In this document: positions 25,898 through 38,961 of the stretch, one piece after another
How the letters are laid out: each line of letters begins with the position of its first letter
How positions within the stretch are numbered: the first letter of the stretch is position 1
From: Amycolatopsis lurida
GTDB taxonomy: Bacteria; Actinomycetota; Actinomycetes; Mycobacteriales; Pseudonocardiaceae
Reading direction: 5' to 3'
NCBI RefSeq assembly: GCF_900105055.1
Contig: NZ_FNTA01000004.1
Span: forward strand, 1,922,001 to 1,986,000
Length of the DNA: 64,000 nucleotides
The notes under the pieces: model-generated
What the model saw: only the letters and a program-made list of their open reading frames with translations
The model's database searches: none
Told to the model about the DNA's origin: nothing
Made by a program: the position numbers and the translations under genes

Positions 25898-25995
25898 CGA
25901 GTTCCCTCCTGAGGTCGTAGTCGCTTTCGGACTACCCCGGACCGTGACCGCCGAACCATGGGCATGAACTCCCGCCGCGGCGGGTATCAGCCCCC

Positions 25996-27003
25996 ATGCG
26001 ACTTCGGCGAGCGGACCTGGGGTCCCCCGGTATCCGGAGGCGGCGCAGAGGTCGTGGCTTCGGCTATCTGACCCCGGACGGTGAGCCGCTGAAGGACGGG
26101 GAGACGATCGAGCGGATCACCGCGCTGGCGATCCCGCCCGCGTGGCGGCGGGTGTGGATCTCTCCGCACGAGAACGCGCACATCCAGGCGGTCGGGATCG
26201 ACGACGCCGGGCGGAAGCAGTACCTCTATCACCCCGAATGGCGACGGGCCCGGGACGAGGAGAAACACGATCGCGTCCTCGCACTGGCGCGAAAGCTGCC
26301 CAAGCTGCGCCAGACGGTCCAGGAGGATCTCGGCTCCCGCGGCCTGAAGCGGGAACGCGTGCTCGCCGGCGCCCTGCGGATGATCGACCTCGGGGTCTTC
26401 CGCACCGGCGGAGAGAGCTACGCCGACGAGCACGGCACCCACGGGGTGGCGACGTTGCTGTGCGAGCACGTCGAGCTCCGCGGTGAATGCCTGGTGTGCG
26501 ACTACCCCGCGAAACACGGCATCCAGCGGAAGGTCCGGCTGCGGGACGAGGCACTGGTGCGGCTGGTCCGCTCCCTCCGGCGGGTGCGGGGCGGCGGCGT
26601 GCGCTTGCTCGCCTACCGCGCCGGTGACAGCTGGCACGAGGTGAAGGCCGACGACATCAACGACCGGCTCCGGGAAATCGTCGGCGACGGTTTCACCGCC
26701 AAGGATCTGCGCACCTGGAACGCCACCGTCCTGGCCGCTTCGGCCTTCGCGGACATGGAAAAGCCTTCCAGCGAACGAGGATTGAAGCGGGTCGAGAAGG
26801 CCGTGATGACGGAAGTCGCCGAAGGGCTCGGCAACACGCCCGCCGTGGCGCGACGGTCCTATGTGGACCCACGGGTGGTCGAGGCGTACCGGCGTGACCG
26901 GACCGTCGAACGCGCGGTACGGCGAGCCGCGAAGGCGGACAGTCCCGACGAGGCCCGCGACATCGTGGAGCGGGCGGTGGTGCGGCTACTGAACGGGTCG
27001 TGA
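25996..27003 (+). CDS. DNA topoisomerase IB (poxvirus/bacterial type)
   Basis: 335 residues. It matches the bacterial small type IB enzyme: N-terminal beta domain (GFGYLTPDG), then the catalytic core with KRERVLAGALRMIDLGVFRTGGESY, KDLRTWNATV (conserved Arg) and the tyrosine nucleophile in ARRSYVDPRV (Tyr289). It relaxes supercoils by single-strand nicking through a 3'-phosphotyrosine link. The ATG at 25996 lacks a strong ribosome site; the Arg-rich first 16 residues may be spurious, but no better start is visible. It overlaps the convergent phosphatase gene by 18 bases. Confidence 0.92.
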   Translation: MRLRRADLGSPGIRRRRRGRGFGYLTPDGEPLKDGETIERITALAIPPAWRRVWISPHENAHIQAVGIDDAGRKQYLYHPEWRRARDEEKHDRVLALARKLPKLRQTVQEDLGSRGLKRERVLAGALRMIDLGVFRTGGESYADEHGTHGVATLLCEHVELRGECLVCDYPAKHGIQRKVRLRDEALVRLVRSLRRVRGGGVRLLAYRAGDSWHEVKADDINDRLREIVGDGFTAKDLRTWNATVLAASAFADMEKPSSERGLKRVEKAVMTEVAEGLGNTPAVARRSYVDPRVVEAYRRDRTVERAVRRAAKADSPDEARDIVERAVVRLLNGS

Positions 27004-28563
27004 GGCTTCGATGGCGAGGACGGCGATGTCGTCGTGTGTCCCGCTGCCGAGCCATTCCCGCACCGCGGCGCGGATCCGGGCGACGACCTCGCGGCCGGAC
27101 AGCCCTCGGCATCCGGCCAGCAGATCGCGCAGCCGTTCGTCCCCGAACAGGTCCGACGGCCGCTCGTGGTGCCGCGCTTCGGTGATCCCGTCGGTGTAGA
27201 GCAGGCAGACGTCGCCTTCGGCCAGCCGGATGGCCGTCTCGGCGAACCGGGCCTGCGGGGAGATCCCGACCAGCGTGCCGGGCAAGGTGATCTCGTCGAC
27301 CCCGCCGCGGCGGCGCACCACCAGCGGCGCCGGATGTCCGCCGGAGGCCAAGGTGACGCCGAGACCGTCTTCGCCCGCGAGCACCGAACCGAGCACCAGC
27401 GTGGCGAACCGGCCGCTGCCGCCGGTGATGAGCAGAGAGTTCAGCAGGCTCAGCAACGTCGTGTTGTCGTGCTCGACGAGGTCGAGCGCGGCGAGGCTCT
27501 GCCGGACGCGACCGGTGAGCGCGGCCGCCTCGGCACCCTTGCCGCAGACGTCACCGAGGACGAACATCGCGCCGCCGCCTTCGCGCGGCAGGACGTCGTA
27601 GAAGTCGCCGCCGACGTCGAGCAGGCCACCCGACGGCTCGTACCAGACGTCGAACTTGGCGCCGTGGACCTCCGGGGGCGGCGTGGGGCGCAGCGTGGTC
27701 TCCAGGCCGCGAGTGGCCTCTTCCTGGCGGGCGTAACGGTGCGCGTTCGCCAGCGCCGTGCCGGCGGCGCGGGCGAACTCGGTCACCGCTCGCGGCTGGT
27801 CCTCGCCGAACGCGGGCGCCCCGCGCCTGCCGAGCACCACCGCGCCGGTGACCCCCGCTCCGCCGTCGAATCCCAGCGAGACCACGGTGACCGACGAATG
27901 GGCGGCGAGCCGTTCCGCGACGATCGCGGGCAGGGTCGCGATCTCCTCCTCCGGGACCGTCTTGGCTTCGAGTCCGTCCGTGGAGGCGAAGGTGCCGGCG
28001 AGCACCGGCGCCAGCTGGGCGGGGACGCGCCTGATCCGGCCGTGCCCGTGAGTCGTGCGGTGATCGCAGCTCCACCACTCCCACCGGCCGCGAGTGGTCG
28101 GCAGCAGCACGAAGACGCAGTCGGCGAGTTCGGCCGCGGCGACCTCGGCGATCACCTTCGCCGTCCCGTGCCGGCCCCGCGCGGAGGCGAGCCGGGGCGC
28201 CGAAGCGGCGAGGAAGCCGTCCACGCGCGGGCCGTCGGCCGCGACCGCGGAGGTCACCGTCCACGCGTGCCAGCCGCCGGGCAACGTCCGGATCCGCGCG
28301 GGGAACCGGCGGCCGGTGTGCTCGACATGCCCGACGTCGGGGCCTTCCGCGGTCAGCACCGGGCGTCCGCCGCCGAACAGCTCGCGAGCGGCGGGATTCG
28401 ACCAGCGCAGCGCGCCGCCGACATCCTGCACGAGCACCGCGTCACGGACGTCTTCGAGCAGCTCACGCCAGAACCGCCCGGATTCGGGCAGGGCTCCCTC
28501 GCTCGTCGGGGGCGACGACTCCGAGGGGAGCGACGTCGAGGCCGGGGCGGGCCGTGACACCAT
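26986..28563 (-). CDS. PAS-GAF-SpoIIE-type PP2C protein phosphatase
   Basis: 525 residues, soluble. Domains in order: PAS-like (about 28-110; LLEDVRDAVLVQDVGGALRWSN-type start), GAF (about 125-290), and a SpoIIE/RsbU PP2C domain (about 315-525) with VGGDFYDVL, VLGDVCGKG and LLYTDGITEAR, plus a final GTHDDIAVL. Such proteins dephosphorylate anti-anti-sigma factors in a sigma-B-like partner-switching cascade. GGAGGAGGTCCGGGA precedes the ATG. It is divergent from the giant hybrid kinase, 130 bp away; in actinomycetes these two protein classes may act in one stress pathway (inference). Confidence 0.9.
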   Translation of the reverse strand: MVSRPAPASTSLPSESSPPTSEGALPESGRFWRELLEDVRDAVLVQDVGGALRWSNPAARELFGGGRPVLTAEGPDVGHVEHTGRRFPARIRTLPGGWHAWTVTSAVAADGPRVDGFLAASAPRLASARGRHGTAKVIAEVAAAELADCVFVLLPTTRGRWEWWSCDHRTTHGHGRIRRVPAQLAPVLAGTFASTDGLEAKTVPEEEIATLPAIVAERLAAHSSVTVVSLGFDGGAGVTGAVVLGRRGAPAFGEDQPRAVTEFARAAGTALANAHRYARQEEATRGLETTLRPTPPPEVHGAKFDVWYEPSGGLLDVGGDFYDVLPREGGGAMFVLGDVCGKGAEAAALTGRVRQSLAALDLVEHDNTTLLSLLNSLLITGGSGRFATLVLGSVLAGEDGLGVTLASGGHPAPLVVRRRGGVDEITLPGTLVGISPQARFAETAIRLAEGDVCLLYTDGITEARHHERPSDLFGDERLRDLLAGCRGLSGREVVARIRAAVREWLGSGTHDDIAVLAIEASRPVQ

Positions 28564-28693
28564 TCCCGGACCTCCTCCTGCCTTGCGGGTAGCGCAGTGT
28601 GAGCGGGCGGACTGGCTCGAAGTGTAGGTCGAATCATGGCACGCTGATGCGACGACCATGGCTTGGCATGCGTGGTGGAGAGGGTCGACACAG

Positions 28694-33388
<4,695 letters not shown>

Positions 33389-33418
33389 GCCTTCGGTCCC
33401 GGTGGCGGTGTGTCGCAG

Positions 33419-33454
33419 GTCGCGAAAGCCACTTTCAGAAGTGGCTTTCGCGAC
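33419..33454. repeat. family 2 palindrome, single long hairpin
   Basis: Perfect 16-bp arms (33419-33434 and 33439-33454) with a TCAG loop. The arm contains the same GCGAAAGCCACTT core as the array at 20902-21126. It lies 30 bp after the hybrid-kinase stop, in a terminator position. Confidence 0.8.
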
Positions 33455-33491
33455 ATCAAGTCGGCGCGCGAACCTGTCAACTGTGGCTATA

Positions 33492-33530
33492 TGTAACGGC
33501 AAGGCCCGGAAAGTTACACGCTCCGTAACA
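33492..33530 (+). promoter_or_regulatory. candidate operator: TGTAAC / GTTACA inverted repeat
   Basis: TGTAAC (33492-33497) and GTTACA (33513-33518) form an inverted repeat with a 15-bp gap, and a third GTAACA half-site lies at 33525-33530. The patch is AT-richer than its surroundings and about 50 bp before the ATG at 33581. The binding protein is unknown. Confidence 0.35.
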
Positions 33531-33580
33531 TCTAAGTTTTTCGGCGCGACTCCTGCGCAACTTCGACAAAGGAGTCGACC

Positions 33581-34099
33581 ATGCCGAATCCCCGGACCAT
33601 CCTGACCGGTTTCGCACTTTTGTTCGGCGGCTACTACGTCGCCTTGGACGAGGTGCATCAGCTCTGGGGTGACACCCCACCACCGCAGATCGCGGCCGAC
33701 TTCAACGCGTTCGCCCTGCTCTTCGTGCTGGCGCTGGCGATCGAGCGGCTGGTACAGCCCTTCGCCCCGATTCTCGGCCCCAACTCCGACGACGCGAAGA
33801 ACGAGCTCAGGACTGCTCGTTCGGCGGGAAACGACGCCGGCGTCGCCGAGGCCAAGGCCAAACTGGCCGAGGCGCGAAGCAGGACCGCCATCGTGACCTG
33901 GGGCTTCGCCACCGGACTCGCCTGCCTGCTGGCCGCCGGGGCCAACATCACCCTGCTCCGCGCCATCATCGATCCCCAAGGGACCCAGATCGCCTTCTGG
34001 CTCGACCTCCTGGTGACCGGCCTGGTCGTGGGCGCCGGAACCAAGCCGATCAACGATCTCTGGACCCGCCTGCAGAACAAGCCCGCCGACCCCGCCTGA
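33581..34099 (+). CDS. unrecognised membrane protein with three helices
   Basis: 172 residues. Helices lie at about 5-22, 42-60 and 105-125, with a further hydrophobic segment at 140-152. Between helices 2 and 3 is a charged stretch (NSDDAKNELRTARSAG to AKAKLAEARSRT) that may form a coiled coil. I cannot name a family. AAAGGAGTCGACC before the ATG is a strong ribosome site, and a possible operator lies upstream. A 12-bp-stem terminator follows. Confidence 0.75.
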   Translation: MPNPRTILTGFALLFGGYYVALDEVHQLWGDTPPPQIAADFNAFALLFVLALAIERLVQPFAPILGPNSDDAKNELRTARSAGNDAGVAEAKAKLAEARSRTAIVTWGFATGLACLLAAGANITLLRAIIDPQGTQIAFWLDLLVTGLVVGAGTKPINDLWTRLQNKPADPA

Positions 34100-34116
34100 C
34101 CGAAGCGGAAACGACA

Positions 34117-34145
34117 GAACCCGCAGGCCAGGCGCCTGCGGGTTC
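34117..34145. terminator. hairpin terminator between convergent membrane-protein gene and tRNA-Gly
   Basis: Perfect 12-bp arms (34117-34128 and 34134-34145), 5-nt loop, 18 bp after the stop of the upstream gene and 14 bp from the 3' end of the tRNA on the other strand. It is suited to terminate both. Confidence 0.75.
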
Positions 34146-34158
34146 GGATGTCGAGCTG

Positions 34159-34232
34159 TGGAGCGGGTGACGGGAATCGAACCCGCGTAGCTAGTTTGGA
34201 AGACTAGGGCTCTACCATTGAGCTACACCCGC
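34159..34232 (-). tRNA. tRNA-Gly (anticodon TCC)
   Basis: On the minus strand it folds as a cloverleaf: acceptor GCGGGTG/CACCCGC, D-arm GCTCAATGGTAGAGC, anticodon stem CTAGT/ACTAG with loop CTTCCAA (anticodon TCC), and T-arm with GGTTCGATTCC. The discriminator is T and CCA is encoded (34159-34161). It reads GGA and GGG glycine codons. Confidence 0.96.
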
Positions 34233-34316
34233 GTGCCCCCGGAGTACCGGGTGCGAAAACAGCTTAGCGTGACCCGCTAGGCTGTGCGCACACCCCCCGG
34301 GAGATCGGGGGAGTCA

Positions 34317-34390
34317 CGGGATGTGGCGCAGCTTGGTAGCGCATTCGCTTTGGGAGCGAAGGGTCGCAGGTTCAAATCCTGTCATCCCGA
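34317..34390 (+). tRNA. tRNA-Pro (anticodon TGG)
   Basis: Cloverleaf with acceptor CGGGATG/CATCCCG, D-arm GCGCAGCTTGGTAGCGC, anticodon stem TTCGC/GCGAA with loop TTTGGGA (anticodon TGG), and T-arm GCAGGTTCAAATCCTGT. The discriminator is A and no CCA is encoded. It is divergent from tRNA-Gly with 84 bp between, so the promoters share that gap. Confidence 0.96.
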
Positions 34391-34604
34391 CTCAAGGTCT
34401 TCGACCTGCGAGTTCACCGGTGTTTCGGCTTGGCCGTGCCGCTTCGACGGTTTTCGCTCGTTGTCACTCGAAGAGGCCACGACGGACCTGATCAAGGTCG
34501 ACGCGGACGTGGACCGGCGACATCGACGGTGTGGGTTTTGCCGCGTTGGATGACCCGAAATCCACACACAGTCCGGCGTGACCGGCTCGGCTTTAATGGC
34601 GATC

Positions 34605-35051
34605 ATGGAGATCCGCCACGCCCGCACCACCGACGCCCCCGCCGTGACCGCGCTCCTCACCGAGCTGGGCTACCCGGACAACGACGTGGAGGACGTGCGC
34701 GGACGGCTCGAACGCTGGGCCCGCCATCCTGAGGGTGCCGCGTTCGTCGCCGAGGCGGGCGGCGAGGTGGTCGGTGTCGTCGCGGTGGTCGCGATCCCGC
34801 TTCTCGAGCGGCCGGGGTCCGGCGGGCGGATCGTGGCCTTGGTGGTGGACGAGACGAAGCGCGGAACCGGGATCGGACGCGAGCTGGTCGCCGCAGCCGA
34901 AGCGGAGGCGCTGCGCTGGGGCTGCGACACCATGGAGGTCACCAGCTCCCGCCACCGGACGGCCGCGCACGCCTTCTATCGCGCGCGGGGATACGAGGAC
35001 CGCTGCGAACACAGCGCCAGGTTCATCCGACGGCTTGCTCCCGGATCGTGA
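34605..35051 (+). CDS. GNAT-family N-acetyltransferase
   Basis: About 148 residues. The GNAT fold is clear: IRHARTTDAPAVTALL start, central strand IVALVVDE followed by the acetyl-CoA loop KRGTGIGRELV, and a final SSRHRTAAHAFYRARGY. It transfers an acetyl group from acetyl-CoA to an unknown amine. The start is uncertain: ATGs at 34596 and 34605 are both in frame and neither has a clear ribosome site, so a leaderless or upstream start is possible. It lies 43 bp before the ROK gene on the same strand. Confidence 0.85.
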   Translation: MEIRHARTTDAPAVTALLTELGYPDNDVEDVRGRLERWARHPEGAAFVAEAGGEVVGVVAVVAIPLLERPGSGGRIVALVVDETKRGTGIGRELVAAAEAEALRWGCDTMEVTSSRHRTAAHAFYRARGYEDRCEHSARFIRRLAPGS

Positions 35052-35093
35052 GAGCCCTAGGCCCGCCGCCACCCGCTTGCGAACATCGGCACC

Positions 35094-36260
35094 GTGACCG
35101 GCAGGCGGAGCGCCAGTGCCAGCGCGGTGCTCCGCGCGGTGCTGGACGAAGGGGCGATCGCGCGCAGCACCATCGCGCGCCGCACCGGGCTGAGCGCCGC
35201 GGCCGTCACCGGGCATGTGGCGGAGCTGATGCGCCGCGGCTTCCTCACCGAGCTGCCTGAGGTCGCCGGCGCGGTCGGCAGGCCGTTCGTGCCGGTGGAC
35301 CTCGACACGGAGCGGTTCGTGGTGTGCGGGGCGCATGTCGCGGCCGACCATCTCACCGTCGGACTGCTGGATCTGCGCGGGAAAGTGCTGGCACAGCAGG
35401 AAGCCCCGCATCACGGTGCCGAGCCCGCCGTCCAGGTCGCGCAGATCGCGGAGCTGCTCGACGATCTCCTCGTCGGACATGCGCCGGAGCGGACGGCGCT
35501 CGGGTTGGGGGTGGCGACCGGCGGCTGGGTCGACGAGGCGTCCGGGACGGTGGTGGAGCACGGTCTGCTCGGCTGGCACGGTGTCCCGTTGCGCGGTCTG
35601 CTCACCGAGGTCACCGGTCTCGACGTCCGGGTCGACGGGCATTCGCGGGCGCTCATCCACGCCGAACGCCTGCTGGGACAACAGAGAGCGCGCCGCAGTG
35701 TCGTGCAGTTGTTCACCGGCAACGTGGTCGACGCCGCCTTCGCCACCGGCGACACCGTCCATCATGGACCGCGGTCGGCGGCGGGCGCCGTCGCGCATTT
35801 GCGGGTCGACGACAGCGAGGAGCCTTGCCGCTGCGGACGTTCCGGCTGCCTCGAAGCCACCGTTTCGGAGCGGACGATCGCCCGCAAGGCCGTCGAAGCG
35901 CACATCATCGAAAAACCGATCTTCGCCGACGTACTCCGTTTGGCGGAGTTGGGAAACAAAAACGCCGTCGCCCTTTTCCATGAACGCGCGAGAATCATCG
36001 GACAGGCCGCCGCGTTACTTTTCGACGTCCTCAATCCGGAAATCCTCATCGTGCTCGACCAGAGTGTACGCGACGTCGAAGGCTGCCTTTCCACGATCCG
36101 GGACGAGGTCGCCCGACGCTCCTGGATCTGCCAGTCACCTCAGGAAAACGTTGTGATGTCGAGCTTTCCGGGAACCGAACTGGCGACCGCCGGTGGCGCG
36201 GCCATACTGAACGCGCTCTACGAAGATCCGCTTTTCGTCAACCTCGCCAACGCCTCCTGA
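35094..36260 (+). CDS. ROK-family transcriptional regulator
   Basis: 388 residues. An N-terminal winged helix-turn-helix (about 10-65; STIARRTGLSAAAVTGHVAELMRRG) joins a ROK ATPase/kinase-like domain with the zinc motif CRCGRSGCLE near 245-254. It lacks a clear sugar-kinase glycine loop, as in regulator-type ROK proteins. It begins with GTG at 35094 and precedes the organosulfur-type transport operon by 90 bp in the same direction. It is therefore the likely local regulator, though ROK proteins usually sense sugars and the pairing is unusual. Confidence 0.88.
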   Translation: MTGRRSASASAVLRAVLDEGAIARSTIARRTGLSAAAVTGHVAELMRRGFLTELPEVAGAVGRPFVPVDLDTERFVVCGAHVAADHLTVGLLDLRGKVLAQQEAPHHGAEPAVQVAQIAELLDDLLVGHAPERTALGLGVATGGWVDEASGTVVEHGLLGWHGVPLRGLLTEVTGLDVRVDGHSRALIHAERLLGQQRARRSVVQLFTGNVVDAAFATGDTVHHGPRSAAGAVAHLRVDDSEEPCRCGRSGCLEATVSERTIARKAVEAHIIEKPIFADVLRLAELGNKNAVALFHERARIIGQAAALLFDVLNPEILIVLDQSVRDVEGCLSTIRDEVARRSWICQSPQENVVMSSFPGTELATAGGAAILNALYEDPLFVNLANAS

Positions 36261-36282
36261 GTTACTTCACTAAATCGCAAAA

Positions 36283-36316
36283 TTGACGCTCCTCGCCGGG
36301 CCTGCGAAGAATCTTC
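36283..36316 (+). promoter_or_regulatory. candidate promoter and operator of the ABC/LLM/TauD operon
   Basis: TTGACG at 36283-36288 and AAGAAT at 36307-36312 (18-bp spacing) resemble a promoter. The palindrome GAAGAATCTTC (36306-36316) overlaps the -10 region and could be the regulator's site. This is about 35 bp before the GTG at 36351. Confidence 0.35.
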
Positions 36317-36350
36317 TTCAACGACGCATACCCGAACGAAAGAGCCCACC

Positions 36351-37370
36351 GTGAAGAAACCAGTGCCCTTGATCGCCGCGCTCATCGCCGGATTGGCGCT
36401 GTCGGGCTGCGGCGCCTCCGCGGCTCCGGCCGGCGTGGCCGGGCAGCCGGAGAAGCTCGAACTCCGCTACCAGGGTTCGGCGAACAACGTCACCTTCCCC
36501 GAACTCGCCGAGGACCTCGGATACTTCGGCCCGGTCAAACTCAAGTGGGTCGGCAACACGATCAGCGGACCGCAGGACATCCAGTCCGCCGCGACCGACC
36601 AGACCGACTTCGGCGGCGCCTTCACCGGCGCGGTCGCCAAACTCGTCGACGCCGGCGCCCCGATCAAGGCCGTCGTCAACTACTACGGCTCCGACGAGAA
36701 GACCTTCTTGGGCTTCTACGTCAAGGAAGACAGCCCGATCCACACGCCACGCGACCTCATCGGCAAGAAGGTCGGCGTCAACACCGTCGGTGCGAACCTG
36801 GAGGCCGCCCTCGACACCTGGCTCAAGCGCAGCGGCCTCTCCGACGCCGAGATCGACCAGGTGCAACTGGTCGTCCTGCCGCCGATCAACACCGAACAGG
36901 CCTTGCGCAACGGGCAGATCGACGTCGCCGCGCTCAACGGCGTCCTGCAGGACCGCGCCCTCGCCGGAGGCGGTGTGCGAGCCATCGTGAAGGACGTCGA
37001 GGCGTTCGGCCCCTACAACGGCGGGCCGTACGTGCTGCGGACCGACTTCATCAAGAAGTACCCGGAGACCACGAAGACCTTCGTCACCGGCGTGGCCAAG
37101 GCGATCGAATGGGCGCGCACCACACCCCGCGACGAGGTCATCGCCCGGTTCACCAAGATCATCCAGAACCGCGGCCGCAACGAGAACACCGACACGCTCA
37201 AGTACTGGAAGAGCACCGGCGTCACCAAGGGCGGGCTGATCTCCGACAACGACTACACGCTTTGGACAGACTGGCTCAAGCAGTCCGGATTCATCAAGGA
37301 CGACCAGGTCGACCTCAAGAAGATCTACACCAACGAATTCAACCCGTACCGCGAAGGCGGTGGCGCGTGA
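36351..37370 (+). CDS. ABC transporter substrate-binding lipoprotein (sulfonate/nitrate/taurine type)
   Basis: 339 residues. A lipoprotein signal peptide ends in LALSGC with Cys20 as the lipidated residue. The periplasmic-type domain follows the NMT1/SsuA pattern (LRYQGSANNVTFPELAEDLGYF; DLIGKKVGVN; NTEQALRNGQIDVAAL). It would capture a small sulfonate- or taurine-like solute outside the membrane. The GTG start has GAAAGAGCCCACC upstream. It overlaps the ATPase gene by 4 bases (GTGA) and leads a five-gene block. Confidence 0.92.
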   Translation: MKKPVPLIAALIAGLALSGCGASAAPAGVAGQPEKLELRYQGSANNVTFPELAEDLGYFGPVKLKWVGNTISGPQDIQSAATDQTDFGGAFTGAVAKLVDAGAPIKAVVNYYGSDEKTFLGFYVKEDSPIHTPRDLIGKKVGVNTVGANLEAALDTWLKRSGLSDAEIDQVQLVVLPPINTEQALRNGQIDVAALNGVLQDRALAGGGVRAIVKDVEAFGPYNGGPYVLRTDFIKKYPETTKTFVTGVAKAIEWARTTPRDEVIARFTKIIQNRGRNENTDTLKYWKSTGVTKGGLISDNDYTLWTDWLKQSGFIKDDQVDLKKIYTNEFNPYREGGGA

Positions 37371-38128
37371 CCGCCAAGATCAGCCTCCGCTCGGTCACCA
37401 AGACCTTCGACACGCTGACCGCGCTGGACGACGTCTCGCTCGACATCGAGGACGGCACCTTCCTCTCGCTGGTCGGGCCGAGCGGTTCCGGCAAGTCCAC
37501 ACTGCTCGATCTGCTCGGCGGACTCGCGAAACCCACCTCCGGCGAGGTCCTGATCGACGGGAAACCCGTCACCGGGCCGGGTCTGGATCGCGGGGTCGTG
37601 TTCCAGCAGTACGCGCTGTTCCCCTGGCGCACCGCACGCGCCAACGTCGAGTTCGGTCTCGAAGGCGGCACGCTGACCAAACGGCAGCGCGCCGAAAGGG
37701 CAAGGGAATTCCTCGACCTGGTCGGGCTTTCCGGGTTCGAGGAGCATCTTCCCCACCAGCTTTCCGGTGGGATGAAGCAACGCGTCGCGATCGCGAGAAG
37801 CCTCGCCTACGACCCGGACGTGCTGCTGATGGACGAGCCGTACGCCGCGCTGGATTCCCAGACCCGCGAACTGCTGCAGGAGGAACTGCGGCGGATCTGG
37901 CAGCGCACCGGCAAGACCATCGTCTTCATCACCCACAGCATCGAGGAAGCCGTCTATTTAGGACAGAAGGTCGCGGTGCTCACGTCCCGGCCGGGCAGGC
38001 TCAAGGACGTCGTCGACATCGACCTCGGCGACCGCTCGAACGACGACCTGCGCTCGGCACCCGCGTTCGTGGCCCATCGCCACCGGCTGTGGGAACTCCT
38101 GCACGACGAGATCCGGAGGGCCGCATGA
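37367..38128 (+). CDS. ABC transporter ATP-binding protein (SsuB/TauB type)
   Basis: 253 residues with Walker A GPSGSGKST, Q-loop VFQQYALFPWR, signature LSGGMKQR, Walker B VLLMDEPYAALD and switch His in FITHS. It energises uptake with the permease encoded next. The GTG start at 37367 overlaps the preceding stop, and the permease ATG overlaps its own stop by 4 bases. The QYALFPW Q-loop is typical of nitrate/sulfonate/taurine importers. Confidence 0.95.
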   Translation: MTAKISLRSVTKTFDTLTALDDVSLDIEDGTFLSLVGPSGSGKSTLLDLLGGLAKPTSGEVLIDGKPVTGPGLDRGVVFQQYALFPWRTARANVEFGLEGGTLTKRQRAERAREFLDLVGLSGFEEHLPHQLSGGMKQRVAIARSLAYDPDVLLMDEPYAALDSQTRELLQEELRRIWQRTGKTIVFITHSIEEAVYLGQKVAVLTSRPGRLKDVVDIDLGDRSNDDLRSAPAFVAHRHRLWELLHDEIRRAA

Positions 38129-38961
38129 CCGCGACGCTCGAAGCCCCGAAAGTCCACACTGGACCGAAGGCCGCCGAGAAGCCCCGCAAGAAAAACCCGC
38201 TGCGCAAGGCTTTCCGCAGTTCGGCGGCGATCCTGCTCTTCCTCGCCGTGTGGGAGCTCGCTCCGCAGTACGTCCTGGACGAAGGCACGAGAACCTTCCT
38301 TCCGCCGCTGTCGGAAGATCTCGTCGCGCTCTGGGAGCTGATCCTCAACGGGCAGCTGGCAGACCATCTGCTGGCGAGTCTCGGCCGGTCCGCCGCCGGA
38401 TTCGTCATCGCGGTGGCCGTTTCGGTGCCGCTCGGCCTGCTGATCGCCTGGTACCGGCCGCTCGCGGAGTTCCTGAACCCGCTGCTGGAGCTGGCCCGCA
38501 ACACCGCCGCACTGGCCTTGCTGCCCGTGTTCACGCTCCTGCTCGGCATCGGCGAGGTGTCCAAGATCACGCTGATCGTCTACGCCTGCGTCTGGCCGGT
38601 ACTGCTCAACACGATCGCCGGGGTGAACACCGTGGATCCTTTGCTGGTCAAGGCCGCGCGCTCGCTCGGGCTGTCGAGCCCGAACCTGTTCCGCAAGGTG
38701 ATCCTGCCGTCGGCCGTGCCGACCATCTTCACCGGTATCCGGATGGCGGCGGCGTACTCGATCCTCATCCTGATCGCCGCCGAAATGGTCGGCGCCAAGG
38801 CCGGGCTCGGCTATCTGATTAACAACTCGCAGGTCAACTTCCAGATCCAGCAGATGTACGCCGCGATCATCACGGTTTCGGTGCTGGGCCTGGCCATCAA
38901 CGCGGGCTTCGTCGCGCTGGAGCGGCGGTTCTCCACCTGGCGTGTCAAGGAGAAGGCATGA
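38125..38961 (+). CDS. ABC transporter permease (SsuC/TauC type)
   Basis: 278 residues. A basic cytosolic N terminus (KPRKKNPLRKAFR) is followed by about six membrane helices. The coupling-loop EAA motif region is AARSLGLSSPNLFRKVILPSAVP. It forms the homodimeric channel of the importer. The ATGA overlaps on both sides (38125-38128 and 38958-38961) indicate translational coupling. Confidence 0.94.
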   Translation: MTATLEAPKVHTGPKAAEKPRKKNPLRKAFRSSAAILLFLAVWELAPQYVLDEGTRTFLPPLSEDLVALWELILNGQLADHLLASLGRSAAGFVIAVAVSVPLGLLIAWYRPLAEFLNPLLELARNTAALALLPVFTLLLGIGEVSKITLIVYACVWPVLLNTIAGVNTVDPLLVKAARSLGLSSPNLFRKVILPSAVPTIFTGIRMAAAYSILILIAAEMVGAKAGLGYLINNSQVNFQIQQMYAAIITVSVLGLAINAGFVALERRFSTWRVKEKA

